Source: Lactarius indigo (Eukaryota > Basidiomycota > Agaricomycetes > Russulales > Russulaceae). Taken from it: DNA of 64,000 nucleotides. The notes beneath the pieces were generated by a model. That model was given only the letters and a program-made list of their open reading frames with translations, had not been told where the DNA came from and searched no databases. Position 1 is the stretch's first letter. The number at the start of each line of letters is the position of its first letter. The DNA lies in assembly GCA_025766275.1 (NCBI GenBank), contig JAFKAC010000013.1, positions 1,364,001-1,428,000 on the forward strand. Reading direction: 5' to 3'. Positions 24,444-36,017 of this stretch are shown one piece after another. The position numbers and the translations under genes are program-made.

Positions 24444-26154
24444 ATGAATGTTTCTACAGCACTCATCTGGCTCATCTGCATTTTCATCGATGACAATCTC
24501 AAGGTTCGCGACTCACCGTTCCATATCAAGATGCCCCCAGAAGAAGAGATTGGTGAAGTCATCAACTATGTGAAAGTGGTCACACCATCAGTAAAGGACA
24601 AAGACCATGGAAAGTTTAGTTTCTACAAGCCTCCTCTGGACTGCCCTATCCGCGTTTCACACTCACTCTCTGGGTTTCAACTGACTCAAAAGGACCTTGG
24701 GAATCCCTTGTTCATACCTTTGACAATTGGTGAGGTGTTTCCAGAGAAGGGTGCTGACTGTCGCTTCAATGTCGATATCATCGTTCATGTTGATTCTGGG
24801 GAAAACGGTACATTTTTATACTTTCTAATCGATGAAGCAAGGACATGTATGACGCCTTCCCCCTGGCACAGGTGGTGTCATCCTGCATACTTCACCGGCG
24901 GATTCAAGTAATAGCTGGCTTCAACATGTTACATTTTGTTTGTGAAACCAAGATGAAGCCCAACTTCCCCCTGAGACTGAGCTCGATGCCAATATGATTA
25001 CTGAAGTTCCAAATGAAGTGCTGCCAAAATTTGTTGAGCAGCTCAAGCTAGAGTCGCACCTCCAGCGTTCCCCTCATTGGCATGATATAAGTCTTTTGGC
25101 ATGATTTGATTTGATCCTACTGACCCTGAGTCAATTTCAGATCAAGATGCTGCCTTTGTTAGATTCTGTAAAGGTACACTTTGAAGACGGCACTTTCAGC
25201 AAATATTTTACTGACACAAATGATGAGTCTGAAACGCATCGCATCACAGATGTTGAGCTACTCCATTACATCGATGCCCTCGTTGACCGACACCTCTTGG
25301 ACCAAGCAGCATATAGACTTAGGGCTGTATCACATGTATACAGTCTCCTAAGGAGATTTGCTATTGCTTTTCCCTCTGAGTCTCCACATGGCCCAAGGCT
25401 CTTTTTGTGAGTTCCAGTTCCCATCTCAGATGTAATTGTTGTTCTGATTCACTTGACAGTGATGTCCCATGGGCCTTTGGTTTGGCTGTGAAGACTGGCC
25501 CTAGTCAAATACTATATTAATACACCCCTTGTAGCAATGCTGTCTTGACCATCAAGGGATTTCCACATATTTTATTTGAAGTAAGTTCTGACAAGTTCAG
25601 GAAAAGGGATCAGTATTGGATGCTCCTACAAGCCTCCTGTCTTGTTCGCCTGGGCAATGCATTGATCTTGGACAAGTCCCCCACATTCTTTGTAAAGGTG
25701 TTCTACATCAACTACGACTACCATGTCGACGAATATACATTATATCAGAAGGGATCAGAACCTAGTGATGATAAGGTATGTCTTGTCTTTGTCACATGAG
25801 AGGGACTGACACTTATGATAGGTTGAATATTACAAGACGTCTTATATTCTCACTAACAAACACCACATGTTCGATTTCATCTTCCAGATCTACAACTTCC
25901 TCAAATCAATAATAGCATTGCATGCAAGGCTCTCTCCTCAGCTAAGCAATATATTGTTGTCCATTCTAACTGAGAGTGAGGGTTTCCCATATCTAATGGC
26001 CTGGAGAAAGCGTGGCGCCAAGAATGGCGCCAGCAGTTCTTTTAAACGGAGGAATCAACAGAGTACTAGTGGCCCCTCATCGACAACAGGAACCTCCGTG
26101 CAAACCACCATCACAGTACCAAACTTGAACCCCAGTGCCCACACTCGTCTAAGG
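24444..26154 (+). pseudogene. Crinkler-like (CRN) gene with nuclease-like C-terminal domain, copy 1
   Basis: The first exon (24444-24807, donor GGTACATT) encodes an N-terminal domain resembling the ubiquitin-like Crinkler header: LICIFIDDNLKVRDSPF, then a segment with FSFYKPPLD in the LWK position, then VFPEKGADCRFNVDIIVH near residue 112. Later exons (24872-26153) include DVELLHYIDALVDRHL (about 25250). A block follows that reads FPHILFEVSSDKF, MLLQASCLVRLGNAL and FFVKVFYINYD (25560-25720), like the PD-(D/E)XK-type region of fungal Crinkler-family proteins. The C-terminus is basic and Ser-rich. In oomycetes and chytrids such proteins act as host-nucleus effectors; in saprotrophic and mycorrhizal fungi their role is unclear. 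An in-frame TGA at about 24942, where copy 2 has CGA, suggests a pseudogene, although an extra intron is possible. Exon joins are not fully resolved. Confidence 0.5.
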
Positions 26155-29100
26155 TGACACACAGGTAACAGGTGACTCAAAAAAAAACAAAAGTCTTGTA
26201 AGGTCAATGTGCGCACTTCATATCCTTCCTGTATCACTATTATTAGTCTGTATGCTGTGGCTCGTTCTACATGTATATAACCTCTTGTGTTTCATGTCTC
26301 AGAATACCAAATCTCCTCACTGCTCCACCTCTCTTGCCCATTCTGCCTCTCCTGTCCATTCTGCCACCCACACCACTCTCACTGCCCGAGCTACCTCTGC
26401 CACTCGTTCCACCACCACCCGAGTCATCTATGATTGCCCCCAATCACCATTGTCTGCCTTTCCTCTCCCAAAATGAATTCAATGCCCATGTTGAAGAAGA
26501 CTTCACCCAGGGCCTACCTCAAGGATTATTCAACACCTACATACAAGGTCTCTTCTCACAGACCTGCCTGCCTGGCGAAGTCGCCCCCATGCCTTCTCAA
26601 ACTGCCCCACTAATCAGTCCATTGGTGCACCCCCCTTGGTGCACACCTGCCCCCACTTCTTTCCCTTCTTGGTTTGTCCCTGGTGTTTGTGCTCATTTTG
26701 CTATGTCTTTTGTACTCATTTTGTGTACATTGCCCCATTTTTGTTTGGCGACAGAACCCTTCCTCACTCTCGCTCCCACTTTCGTGTTTTTTTTGCTCAA
26801 CTAAAACAACTTCATGTTATGCAAACATTTTCAGATGTGAATTTTGCCACTTTGGAATCGGATCTTCAGCCACATTTGACGACTCACATGTTGTTACATG
26901 CCTTTGACCTCCTCTCAGCATCATTCACCACTTTCTTTACTGAGAGCCCATAGCTGGACTGACTAAGCGCGATCTAATTAGTGTCACTCAGTCTGATAGC
27001 TGACATCCCCAACTTGGACTCCCCGAAGAATGTTCCCATATCCATAACGCATTACTCGACATGGTAATGACTTATCACTGTCACCTCCTGTTTCATGAGA
27101 CCTAAGGATTGGCACAGGTAACCATCCGTCAATCACTTCAGATGTAAGCAACTCAGAGGAAGGAGATAGTGGAAAGACGAGAAATGTAGTGCATGAGTGG
27201 GAAAGTGAGTCGCACATCGTGTGCAGAGTCATGACAAGTGTGTCGAAAGGAGCAAGGGACTGAGGACAGCATCTCCTTTGTAAATCAAATGAAACGGACC
27301 AACAATGGATAGGGTGAGAGGTAGCAAGAAAGTTGAAGCAACTGGGCAAATTTTCGGCCAAGTGGAGGACAATCCATTGGACAGGCCATCCTCGTGTCAC
27401 TCGAGATTGTCACGCATCTCATAGCCCCTTCCTTGGTCTCTTCAACTTCAACTTTGCTGAGCTGTGCTGTAATGACATGTATTTTTTGAAGGCAGAGCCG
27501 ATTCCAGAGGGAGGGGGGAGAGGAAATGATAGGGAAAGGGTTCAAGAGCCAGGGGGACTTGATGGCGAGATGACAAGAGTGAGACAATGAGATGCGAGAT
27601 GAGTGCCATCAGAGAGATGAGTCAACAACAGAAGTGTGTGCATGTGCGTGTGCGTGTGTGTGTGTGTGCATGTGCATGTTGAGGTGCACAAAAGTGAAAA
27701 GAGAAGGGTTGAAGGATTCAAACTTAAGAGATTTCTAGGTGCTCACCATGCCCTTTGCCCTAACCTTGAGAAGCCCACAAATCAAACAGTAAAGGGAAAG
27801 GGCCAAAACAGTAGTATTCATTCAGCAAGGAAAGTGTGGTTTGGATACAGGAGAAACCTGTAGCTCAAGCCATAGCTACCATGGGAAAGGCTAAGGTAAA
27901 GAAAGAGAGTAAGCAGGGGCAGTGGGAGTGGGGTAGAGGATGATGAGACTGGTGTGGGGATGAAATGGGAGAGAATGTGATGGAACTTGGATAGCAGGGA
28001 GGGATGGTATGGGAGGGACAGTATTATGGCCAATGACACTGGCAGCCCACGCAGCTACTTTACTAAATAAGATAAATCTTGCCCTCACTAGAGACAAGGG
28101 GTAACATACTAGAGTGGCAAGATGAGGCGACCGGCAAGTGACATAATGTTGAAGACAGGGAAAGGACGTGAGCCATATGGCGCACTACTAGTAGATGTCA
28201 ACGGACATATTACCATGTGGTCTGTGTACTGACCACTGTTCTCATTCTTCCATGCTCCCAGCCCTGACCACCATCCCATGATCATGATTGTCTGTTGCCA
28301 TAGAGATTGACCACCGTTTATGAGCACTCAACATTGTGGGGGCTCGTTGCAGTCCTGCGTCCCATGCTGTTCAACATGGGCCAGAGTTAGGCCAGAGTTT
28401 GTACAAGGGGGAGTCTTTGATGCCGGAGTAGAATGTAGTGTAATCTCATGCTCAAGGTTGCAAACTTCTTCAGTGAGGTCAATGTCCCTAATCCTCCACT
28501 TCCAGTGGGCAGTCTTCTTTTTTTTGAGTGTTTTGAGGTGGGCTCCAGAGGACATGTAGGACATTCATGAATGAATTTCTGCAAGACGTTCAGGTGAAAG
28601 GGGGGGGGCAGGGTGGCCTGGGCTGCTTGGTGCGTGCCATGCTGGAGCTGAGTTTTCTTCAGATAGAGGCCAAGCGAAACATTTTATAGTTTGCCATCTC
28701 ATTATGTCACCCCTTGTTGGTTAGCTGAGGCAGCACTTAGGACTTGTGTGCGGAAGGTCATCAAGAATTTTGTCTAGTGGCAGCCACAATAAATTGACAC
28801 AAAACTCTTCCCAAATATATACACAATTAGAACCCAGTCCATAAACTGACAGAAATTGTGGCTCACGACCGCGGTTTACAGTTACAGAGTGGAGAAAGTA
28901 GACACCCTGGTAATTTCAATCTGGCAAATGACCTTGTCACAAGCAAGGTGATTCCACCACCTACACCACTCACTCTCACTGCCCGAACTACCTCCACCAC
29001 TCGTTCCGCCCTTGGCGCACGCCTCCCTCACCTCCCCCCCTGAGCAGCGTCCCACTCCGGTGGCCACCAGGCTCATTATAATATCACTTCTTTCGACATG

Positions 29101-29384
29101 TGTTGTCACATGCATTTGACCTCCTCCAATGTCATTCACATTACTAGATGCAGCGTCCCCACCCCTGCGCATGATAAACAAGTGTTTGGACTTCGTCTTT
29201 AGCACCACTCAACAAAAGCTGCTCAATTTGGCATCATGATGTCGAATCCCCTAGGATCGCTCCACTATGTGTTTACGCCTCTTGCTGCATACATCATAGA
29301 TGTTCTAGAAGCAGTGGTACTCTCCCGTGTTACCAGGAAACCTCCCATGTAACGATGGCAAGTTACAAACAATGTGGCAACCCC
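26155..29384. other. Segment present only on the right side; no gene assigned
   Basis: A Pro/Leu/Ser-rich frame (26271-26804) and smaller frames follow the Crinkler-like gene. A related Thr/Pro-rich stretch recurs at 28945-29010 (both contain ACCACTC...TCTCACTGCCCGA). A (GT)n-type microsatellite lies at 27633-27680. No domain was recognised. The whole 24521-30021 block has no counterpart in the left half of the inverted repeat. Confidence 0.45.
27633..27680. repeat. GT-rich microsatellite
   Basis: Alternating GTGTGT/GTGCAT sequence of about 48 bp, directly visible. Confidence 0.7.
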
Positions 29385-29902
29385 TTCCTGCATGGACCCC
29401 GAACCGCTTCGACTACTCTTGCCCAACTACATGCCATCGAAGCCAGAGTTAACCCTTGGTACATCAGGGTGTATATTGAGGAAGCCATGAGAGTCTGACT
29501 TAATGGTGTCCACCGACTGTTTTGGTGTGATTGGGCACTTTCAGAACCATCAAAAGTCCTTACACCGGAATCCCTTCACCACTGGTTCAGGGCATTGTGT
29601 TGCTCAACTATGACTTATATTTCGGGGTATTCCGTCCCAGGCATTTCCGCCGTCTTCTAGTGCTGACTTGTTCCTTTCATATGTTCAGTGGTTTGATATC
29701 GTACCCCAGCCACCCCTTGTCTTGGTGTCCTCAAATCAAAGGGGCATATATCCCCATCCATCTCAGAACTCATGTCAACCTCATACCGTGGTTTGGCGAG
29801 GAGGCCAACAAACGAGTGACCAATGAGACGGCTTTGGAGTACAGCCCACAGTTCTGGTTGAATAAGTATTTCAATAAAAAACTGTTTTATGCATTAAAAT
29901 GA
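29385..29902 (+). pseudogene. Plavaka-type transposase, central to C-terminal remnant
   Basis: One frame reads VNPWYIRVYIEEA, a stop, then LNGVHRLFWCDWALSEPSKV and LTPESLHHWF. This matches the family block with LNGVHxPFWxDWPL and LTPExLHHWH. Another frame (29531-29902) ends in LEYSPQFWLNKYFNKKLFY, as at the family C-terminus (N-x-Y near the end). The intervening catalytic region is largely missing. It could be the other end of the element whose N-terminal part is at 16570-17273, or an independent relic. Confidence 0.55.
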
Positions 29903-30021
29903 TCTAGGTTGTTTGTTACTTGTTGTCTTCATCTTCATCACTCAAGTTACATCTTACACAAGGCGCAATGGTAACCAGCTTGGCAATCAAGACCATGTCG
30001 GGCCAGGTCCATCGCTCAGCC

Positions 30022-31502
30022 ACTCAAACGTTATGTCCAGCGTTATCCATGAATGTTATCATTTGAGGCACTAGATGAGCAACATAGACCAGTCTTGCGA
30101 ACCTGTTTGTTAATGCTAATAATTTACCGTGCAACAAAAACAAGAGCAGACTCAGCTTTCCCCGGCTGCCTCTCCAACTTTGTACCACCATCCTTTTCGT
30201 CTTCGCTTGATGGCCCACCTGCAAATATTGTGGGGTACGTTATATTCCACCAAAGAGCACATGTGGAAGGCGCTGGAGCCGTGCATCCATGTGCATTTTG
30301 AACAGAAGAAGCTTGCGGACTGAGGAGTAGAACTGGCTTGTCCTCAGTAAGTTTACCTTTTTTTTCGTGCCTTCGGTACTGACAAGTGTCAGGAGACCGA
30401 CAGGCCTTCATGGGGGAAGTGGGAGGGCTAGATCGGGTGGCCACTTGACCGTGGATTTCTGCAAGTTGGATGGCAAACTCATCACCACCCACCACATCTA
30501 CCCCTCAGATGAGGCATATGAGGGTAAGTGCATCAGCTTATTGTTTTAACTCTGCTAATCTTTGCCCCCATTACAAAGGGGAGGATAAGAAAAAATCTAA
30601 GAGCTGTTGCCCATAGGCTGGCAAGGATATAGCTACTTTTTTTTAGATCTTCATAGCTAATAGTCAGTGGCTATACCTTTTACACCCAACAGGATGATGC
30701 AGCCACTGTGACAATGCGACAATGCGGCCACCACAACAATGTGACAATGCAGCCACTGCAATGATGTGACAATGTGATGATGCAGCCACCGCGACGATAT
30801 GACAATGTGATAACCCTGACCGTGATGAGGGGTGTAGGCAGGGCCAGGACTATGGTGGAGGCCTGGAATGCAGCAGGGGACTAGCGGGGGTGGGCCTGAG
30901 CCAGGAGCGGTGGTACATAGATCTTTTTGTTTATGTCATTAGTGTACTACTAGGTTTTCAAATTTAAAAAATCACTGAGAATCCATTCACAATGAACATT
31001 GAACGCCATTATCTACATGGTCACTACAATGTTACACTGGCATACTGAAGTGAGCCTACTAGTACAGAAACCCAAGAGTTTTGTTTACCATGCATACAAT
31101 AACACTATGGTAGTAGGCGGCTCATTGGGCCACTCCAAACTGTCCCATAGAAGTATTGGCGACGCTCCTTGTTGGTGTCAGGATGAGATGGGCCAGTACT
31201 AGAGTAATACATTATATTTACTAGAAAGCCTACAGCGAGATTCAAAGCTATGGGCCTCTGACATTCAAGCTTGAAGCCCATCGTTACATGATCCAAGTCA
31301 CGATCCAGGTGGTGCTTTGGGGGAGGGGAGGGAATCCATTTATAGAGACTTTCCCACCAAATCCAACCAAATCTCAACTATGGATTGGACAGTCCAACCA
31401 GGCAGTCGCTTGTTACTTATCTCATCTCCCCTCCAACAGTAGGCATCTCCCATACGTTGTGACAATGGACAAGACCTGGGGACAAGCATCAAAAAAGCGA
31501 AT
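30022..31502 (-). repeat. Outer inverted-repeat arm, right copy
   Basis: The reverse complement of 2401-3848, 33 bp longer because of extra copies in the degenerate repeat at about 30690-30830. Homology begins at ACTCAAAC (30022) and ends at about 31502. Transition differences from the left copy concentrate in 30022-30920. Confidence 0.85.
30129..30323 (+). pseudogene. BED-like zinc-finger fragment in outer arm (right)
   Basis: Counterpart of the left fragment: CKYCGVRYIPPKST in one frame and HMWKALEPCIHVHF in the next. The same frame break is present in both copies, so the damage predates their separation. The first His-bearing motif has changed (PHI to PCI). Confidence 0.3.
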
Positions 31503-33906
31503 AAATGCTTAGACAAGGTATTGTTTAACAAACAGAATTGTAAAGCCCACTCAGTTGGCACTCATCAAAAAAAAAGTTTTTGGCGACACTCAGCAGGATA
31601 ACCTGCCATTTAGACATAAACCAGAAAACATGGAGCTGAAAGTGGGTGAACAATAGCATATGGTCTGATTGGCCAAATGTTTGCGATGTTGTGACTCAGA
31701 TACTGGTATAAAATGTCCCTCACTAGTCAATTAATGCTATCACTGAGTGCTCACTGGCATGGCCCCAAACTTGAATCCTTCAGGTTCTCCCCTGGCTGTC
31801 ACAATGGCAACACAACTGTCTAAGTTGGATCATGTCCACCCAGCAGCAAAAACTGAAAATAGGTCTGTAGCACTGCTGTTCAATTCCTCACATGGGCGAG
31901 TATAACCAAGAGTATAACTCACAGATATTATCCCAGCCATGAGCCCACTGAGAATATCTCTCTCCGTCATTTCTTGCAAGCCACAGAACATCTTATTATG
32001 GAGGCCCCGCAGATATCAGAAGACCCAGGCCCTGTGTCCATGATGCATGTGACGACAGAAGGTACCCAGAGTGGTGACCTGGACATGGTAGGAAGCATGC
32101 AGCACAGTGTGCCAATCTGACTAGTACCAAGGTTCTTAATCTTTCAAGAGACGCAACCCCACCCATGGGACCTAAGAGGCAAAGTGCTGAGTTCCACGGT
32201 CATATCCCTGTTATTGCCAGTGGTGCGCTTTTGCCTCTCTGCGCATATTAAACTCCAACCCAGATTTGTCTGACTATTAAAAGTTCACAGAGGCAATAGT
32301 GCCATCTCTCAGGCCAACATCAACCACAATGTAACAATGCAGCTGGCAGTGGGTGAACTAGCACTAACCCCTGAGGCTTCCTATGTTTTGCGTCAACAAG
32401 TTGATACCGAAAGTGTGCAATGCCACACTAGGTTTCAGTGACTTTTATGGCACGTCATGGAGCTGGAAAAGCATCTGGGGGTTGGATGTAGTGACAGGTC
32501 TCTCCACTGTGAGCGCATTCAGCTGGGTCTGGAAGTCTCTGTGGCAGGAGAACATAGGATGTGTGCACCCAGGCACGGGCTTCCATTCATGATGGTTCTC
32601 CTAGTCTTAGTTGCCACGATAGCTCCAACTGCCTACAAGTATGTATTTTCTATGTAAGCACATATGCATGTAGGCATGTACATGCTTTGAATGTAGTCAT
32701 GAGCTCTAGCGTTCAAGCTTACTGCTAGAAAAAGGAGCCAGTAGGGGCGAGTGGGAGGAGTGGGTGGTTGGTGAGAGAATCATCGGAAATGAGGTACTAG
32801 TTCTGCAGCCTGAGTACAGAATGCGCAAGAGTAGGCCGCCGTGCTTGTTGCCTCCTTAACCTTAGGCTTGCAAACTGCTGGCCATGCCAGTGCCAGCCTA
32901 ATTTGCTGCTTCCTAGACTATCGTCTTTACCTGGTCACAATACCACCTGCGCCTTTGACTGTGCCTCAGTGCCTCTCACTGAGCTACTTTCCTTCTTTTT
33001 TTACAGCTCCAGACCAATATTCCAATGAATGCATTGAAACTTGTGATTGGATAGTGCAGTGACTGACTTTCCTGTTAACATGTAAATTTGTGACATCGGA
33101 ACTCTCTAATTTTGACATCGCCATCACAACCTCTCCCTTCAACTCTGCGCTATACTCTCGTCTGCAACTCACCACACAACCTGCCCTTTCATATTGTTGG
33201 TAAGATATTACATCGTCACCTGCAACACAGCGATTGCCATAGTCGTCCGTGCAGTCTGGCAGAGAGCTGGTGTGTCCAAGTTCCTGGTGAACTCCATGCA
33301 GCGATCAGACGGACCAAGGGGCATGGACAAACAGTTGTATTCGGTGTGAATATGTGCGCACCTGTCTCTTTAAGCTTTAATTAGCTTTAATACCTAAGTT
33401 AGTGTCGTTTCGCTCTGGTCTACCCAAGGCACATGCACTAGTACTAGCCTGCAGGCCTCACTCAGATCGGTATTCTTCCTTCCCCAGTGCTTGTGTTTGC
33501 CTTTCTTCTTTCTTCTTCTACTCACTCAGCCTGACCTGTTCATGCAATGTTCGTGTCAGTGCGTGCGGGCCACATACTGTCTTAACTTCAATTATTCTAC
33601 AAGAGAGAATTCACGAGGAAGGAGGAAGCCTAGGTGAGTCCGAGTCAGGAATCAGAGAACAAGCTAGGGTTGGGCTCAAAGTCTGGGGGATGCCCATTAG
33701 GGAGGTCGGCTCAAGAGTAAGTTATGAACAGTGATGAGGATTTTGCATGTACAGTACAATGCAGTACTATTAATCATATTAGTTGTAATTTGTGATATCA
33801 TGACTGTAATCATGCTGTCAGCAGCATTCCTGCATTCCCATGCCTTCCCAACCTGTTATTGTCCATTGTCCAACCTATCATTGTCTGTGTTGGCTTACTC
33901 CCATTA
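31503..33906 (+). other. Possible multi-exon gene remains; no confident gene
   Basis: A TATAAAA at about 31708 precedes an ATG at 31759 with an open frame starting MAPNLNPSGSPLAV. A coding-like segment near 31998 reads EAPQISEDPGPV. A frame at 32457-32657 has a charged segment and a C-terminal hydrophobic helix (MMVLLVLVATIAPTAYKYVF). Together they could be exons of a small coiled-coil membrane protein similar in layout to 22765-23016. Splice joins could not be proven. The stretch 32660-33906 has only short unassigned frames. Confidence 0.3.
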
Positions 33907-34635
33907 TGATGAATGATTCTACAACTGTCTGGCTCATTTGCATTCTCATCGATGACTACCTCAAGATCTGTGACTCTCCATTCACTATCATGGTACTCCC
34001 TGAAGAGGATTTTGGTGGAGTTATTGACTATGTGAAAGAGGTAACTCCTTCACTGAAGGGCAAAGACCATGGAAAGTTCAGGTTCTACAAGCCTCCTTTA
34101 GACAGCCCTATCTGTGTTTCACAATCGCTCCATGGGTATCCATTGACTTGAGAATACCTTGGAAGTGCCCTGCTCGTAACTCGCAAAGTTAGTGAGGAGT
34201 TTCAAGAGAAGGATGCTGACTGTCATTTTGATATTGATGTCATCGCTCATGTTGATTCTGGGGAACATGGTACGTTTTTCTACTTTCTGATTGATAAAGT
34301 ATAATGCTCTCCCACTGGCACAGGTGGTGTCGCCCTGCGCCGTTTATCCATGGAATCGAGTAATAGTTTGCTTCATCATGTTACATTTTGTTTGCGAAGC
34401 TGTGATGAAGTCCAACTCCCTCCTGAGGCCAGGCTTTTTGACAATAATATCAGTGAATTGCCAATAGATGAAGCACTACCAGATTTTGTTCAGCAACTTG
34501 AGCAAAAGCTGCACCTCCGGTGTTCCCCTAAGCACGACGTCAGTCTTGCAGCATGATCTGATACAATCCTACTGACCATGAGTCAATATCAGATGATAAC
34601 GCTACCCTTGTTAGATTCTGTGAAGTTGCTCCTTG
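33907..34635 (+). pseudogene. Crinkler-like gene copy 2, truncated by a retrotransposon
   Basis: A paralogue of the gene at 24444. The first exon (from the ATG at 33907) reads VWLICILIDDYLKICDSPF and DHGKFRFYKPPLDSPI, then hits an in-frame TGA (34149-34151) where copy 1 has Gln. Later sequence reads EEFQEKDADCHFDIDVIAHV (about 34196-34255), again before an intron donor at GGTACG. A second exon follows with VQLPPEARLFDNNIS (about 34390-34440). The gene stops at 34635, where the LTR of copia element 1 begins, so the nuclease-like region is missing. Confidence 0.5.
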
Positions 34636-34891
34636 TGTTAGAATGCGACCTATAGAGGGCCCTTGAGTCACAGAGGACACAAGGGGACTGCAGAGGAGGA
34701 TATAAGACTATATTGATCAAGGTAAAACTGGTTACTCACCTGCAGAGGAGGATATAAGACTAAAGGGATATTTTCCGTCCTCTGCAGGATATATCAACCT
34801 GACTAAGCATATCTAAATAAGGTAACTCGACTTGGAGCAATGTACAGTCACAGAATAGGTGAAAACAGCGACGCTTTAGCCACAAATAACA
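34636..34891 (-). repeat. 3' LTR of copia 1
   Basis: 256 bp. Read on the minus strand it begins TGTTATTTGTGG at 34891, right after a polypurine tract (GGGGGAG, 34892-34898), and ends TCTAACA at 34636. It differs from the other LTR at scattered positions, so the insertion is not very recent. Confidence 0.92.
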
Positions 34892-34922
34892 CTCCCCCAT
34901 GAATCTGCAGGGCTCTAAGTTC

Positions 34923-35984
34923 CTAACTGAATAAACCAAGCATCTTAGCACACTTCTCAACCTTGAATCGGTCAAGAGCCTTTGTCAAGATGTCAGCAGC
35001 CATCTCCTGTGTTGTAACAAAGCTGGGACTGATTACACCATCTTGAACAGCATCCCTCAGCCAAAATAGGCGAAGACAGAGGTGCTTCATCTTGCTATCA
35101 TGCTCTGGGTTCTTGCTCGCTGCAATGGCCGATTGATTGTCCATCTTCAGCAGTGAGGGGCCAGAGATCTTGTAGCCAAGCTCCCCCATGAACTGGCACA
35201 TCCAGAGGATCTCCTTGCCCACCTCAACAGCAGAGATGTGCTCTGCTTCAGTTGTGGACAAGGCAACCAAGGGCTGCAACTTGGAGCTCCAAGACACCGC
35301 TCCAGAGCCAATCTTGACCACATATCCACCAGTTGACTTGCCAGTGTCCGGGTTTCCACCATGATCAGCATCTGAGTAAGTGATGAATGGCTCAGGCGAA
35401 GTGGAGGGCTTGTAGACAAGCTTGTGGTTGATTGTACCCTTCAAATAGCGATGCACATGCTTGGCTGCTTGCCAATGAGCTGGGCCAGGGTTGGAATTGA
35501 ATCTGGCAAGCACTCCGGCAGCATAGGCAATGTCTGGCCTTGTGGTGACTGCCAGATACATCAGGCAGCCTACAATGGAGATGTAGGGGTATTGACGCAT
35601 TTCTGAGGCTTCTGCATCGTTCTGGGGACACATGGAGGTGGAAAGATGTGTCCCAGGGTTGAGGGGAGTGGAGACAGGCTTGGAATCGCTCAGACCATGC
35701 TCCTGAAGCAGATTGGAGATGTACTGGCTCTGGGAGATGGAAAGGCAACGATTGGGACGATCTCTGTGGATTTCTAGGCCAAGTAACTGGGTGGTAGGGC
35801 CAAGATCTCGAAGTTTGAAGTGACTGGACAGCTCTTGGACAATTGAATCAATCTTGGCTCCATCCTTGCAGGCAAGCGTGATATCATCGACAAACACAGG
35901 CATTAGGATCCTGACATCGTCCCTGAGGTAGATGTACAGCCCATGGTCGGATTGGACGCGATTGAAGCCCATAGAAGTGAGCAC
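34923..35984 (-). pseudogene. copia 1 Pol, C-terminal reverse transcriptase and RNase H
   Basis: A 353-codon frame. It starts inside the reverse transcriptase (MGFNRVQSDHGLYIY), with the catalytic FVDDITLA box intact at about residue 32. It continues through the connection (RPDIAYAAGVLARFNSNPGP) to RNase H (TYSDADHGGNPDTGKSTGG, then ALSTTEAEHISAVEVGKEIL). It is separated from the upstream reverse-transcriptase segment by a TAA at 36016-36018, apparently a former Gln codon (CAA) in the LYGLKQ motif. Confidence 0.9.
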
Positions 35985-36017
35985 AGAGTGAAGGGTCTTG
36001 TTCCAGACCCTACCTGC

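Larger units (their letters stand above)
15489..24520 (-). repeat. Inner inverted-repeat arm, right copy (about 9 kb)
   Basis: The reverse complement of 3849-12879, 9,032 bp against 9,031 bp. The right arm continues into more gene sequence at both ends (15411-15488 inside, 24521 onwards outside), unlike the left arm. Confidence 0.95.

Noticed and set aside
27600..27680. Possible CRISPR-like or regular spaced repeat
   Set aside because: It is a simple GT/GC-rich microsatellite without spacers, and the genome is eukaryotic.
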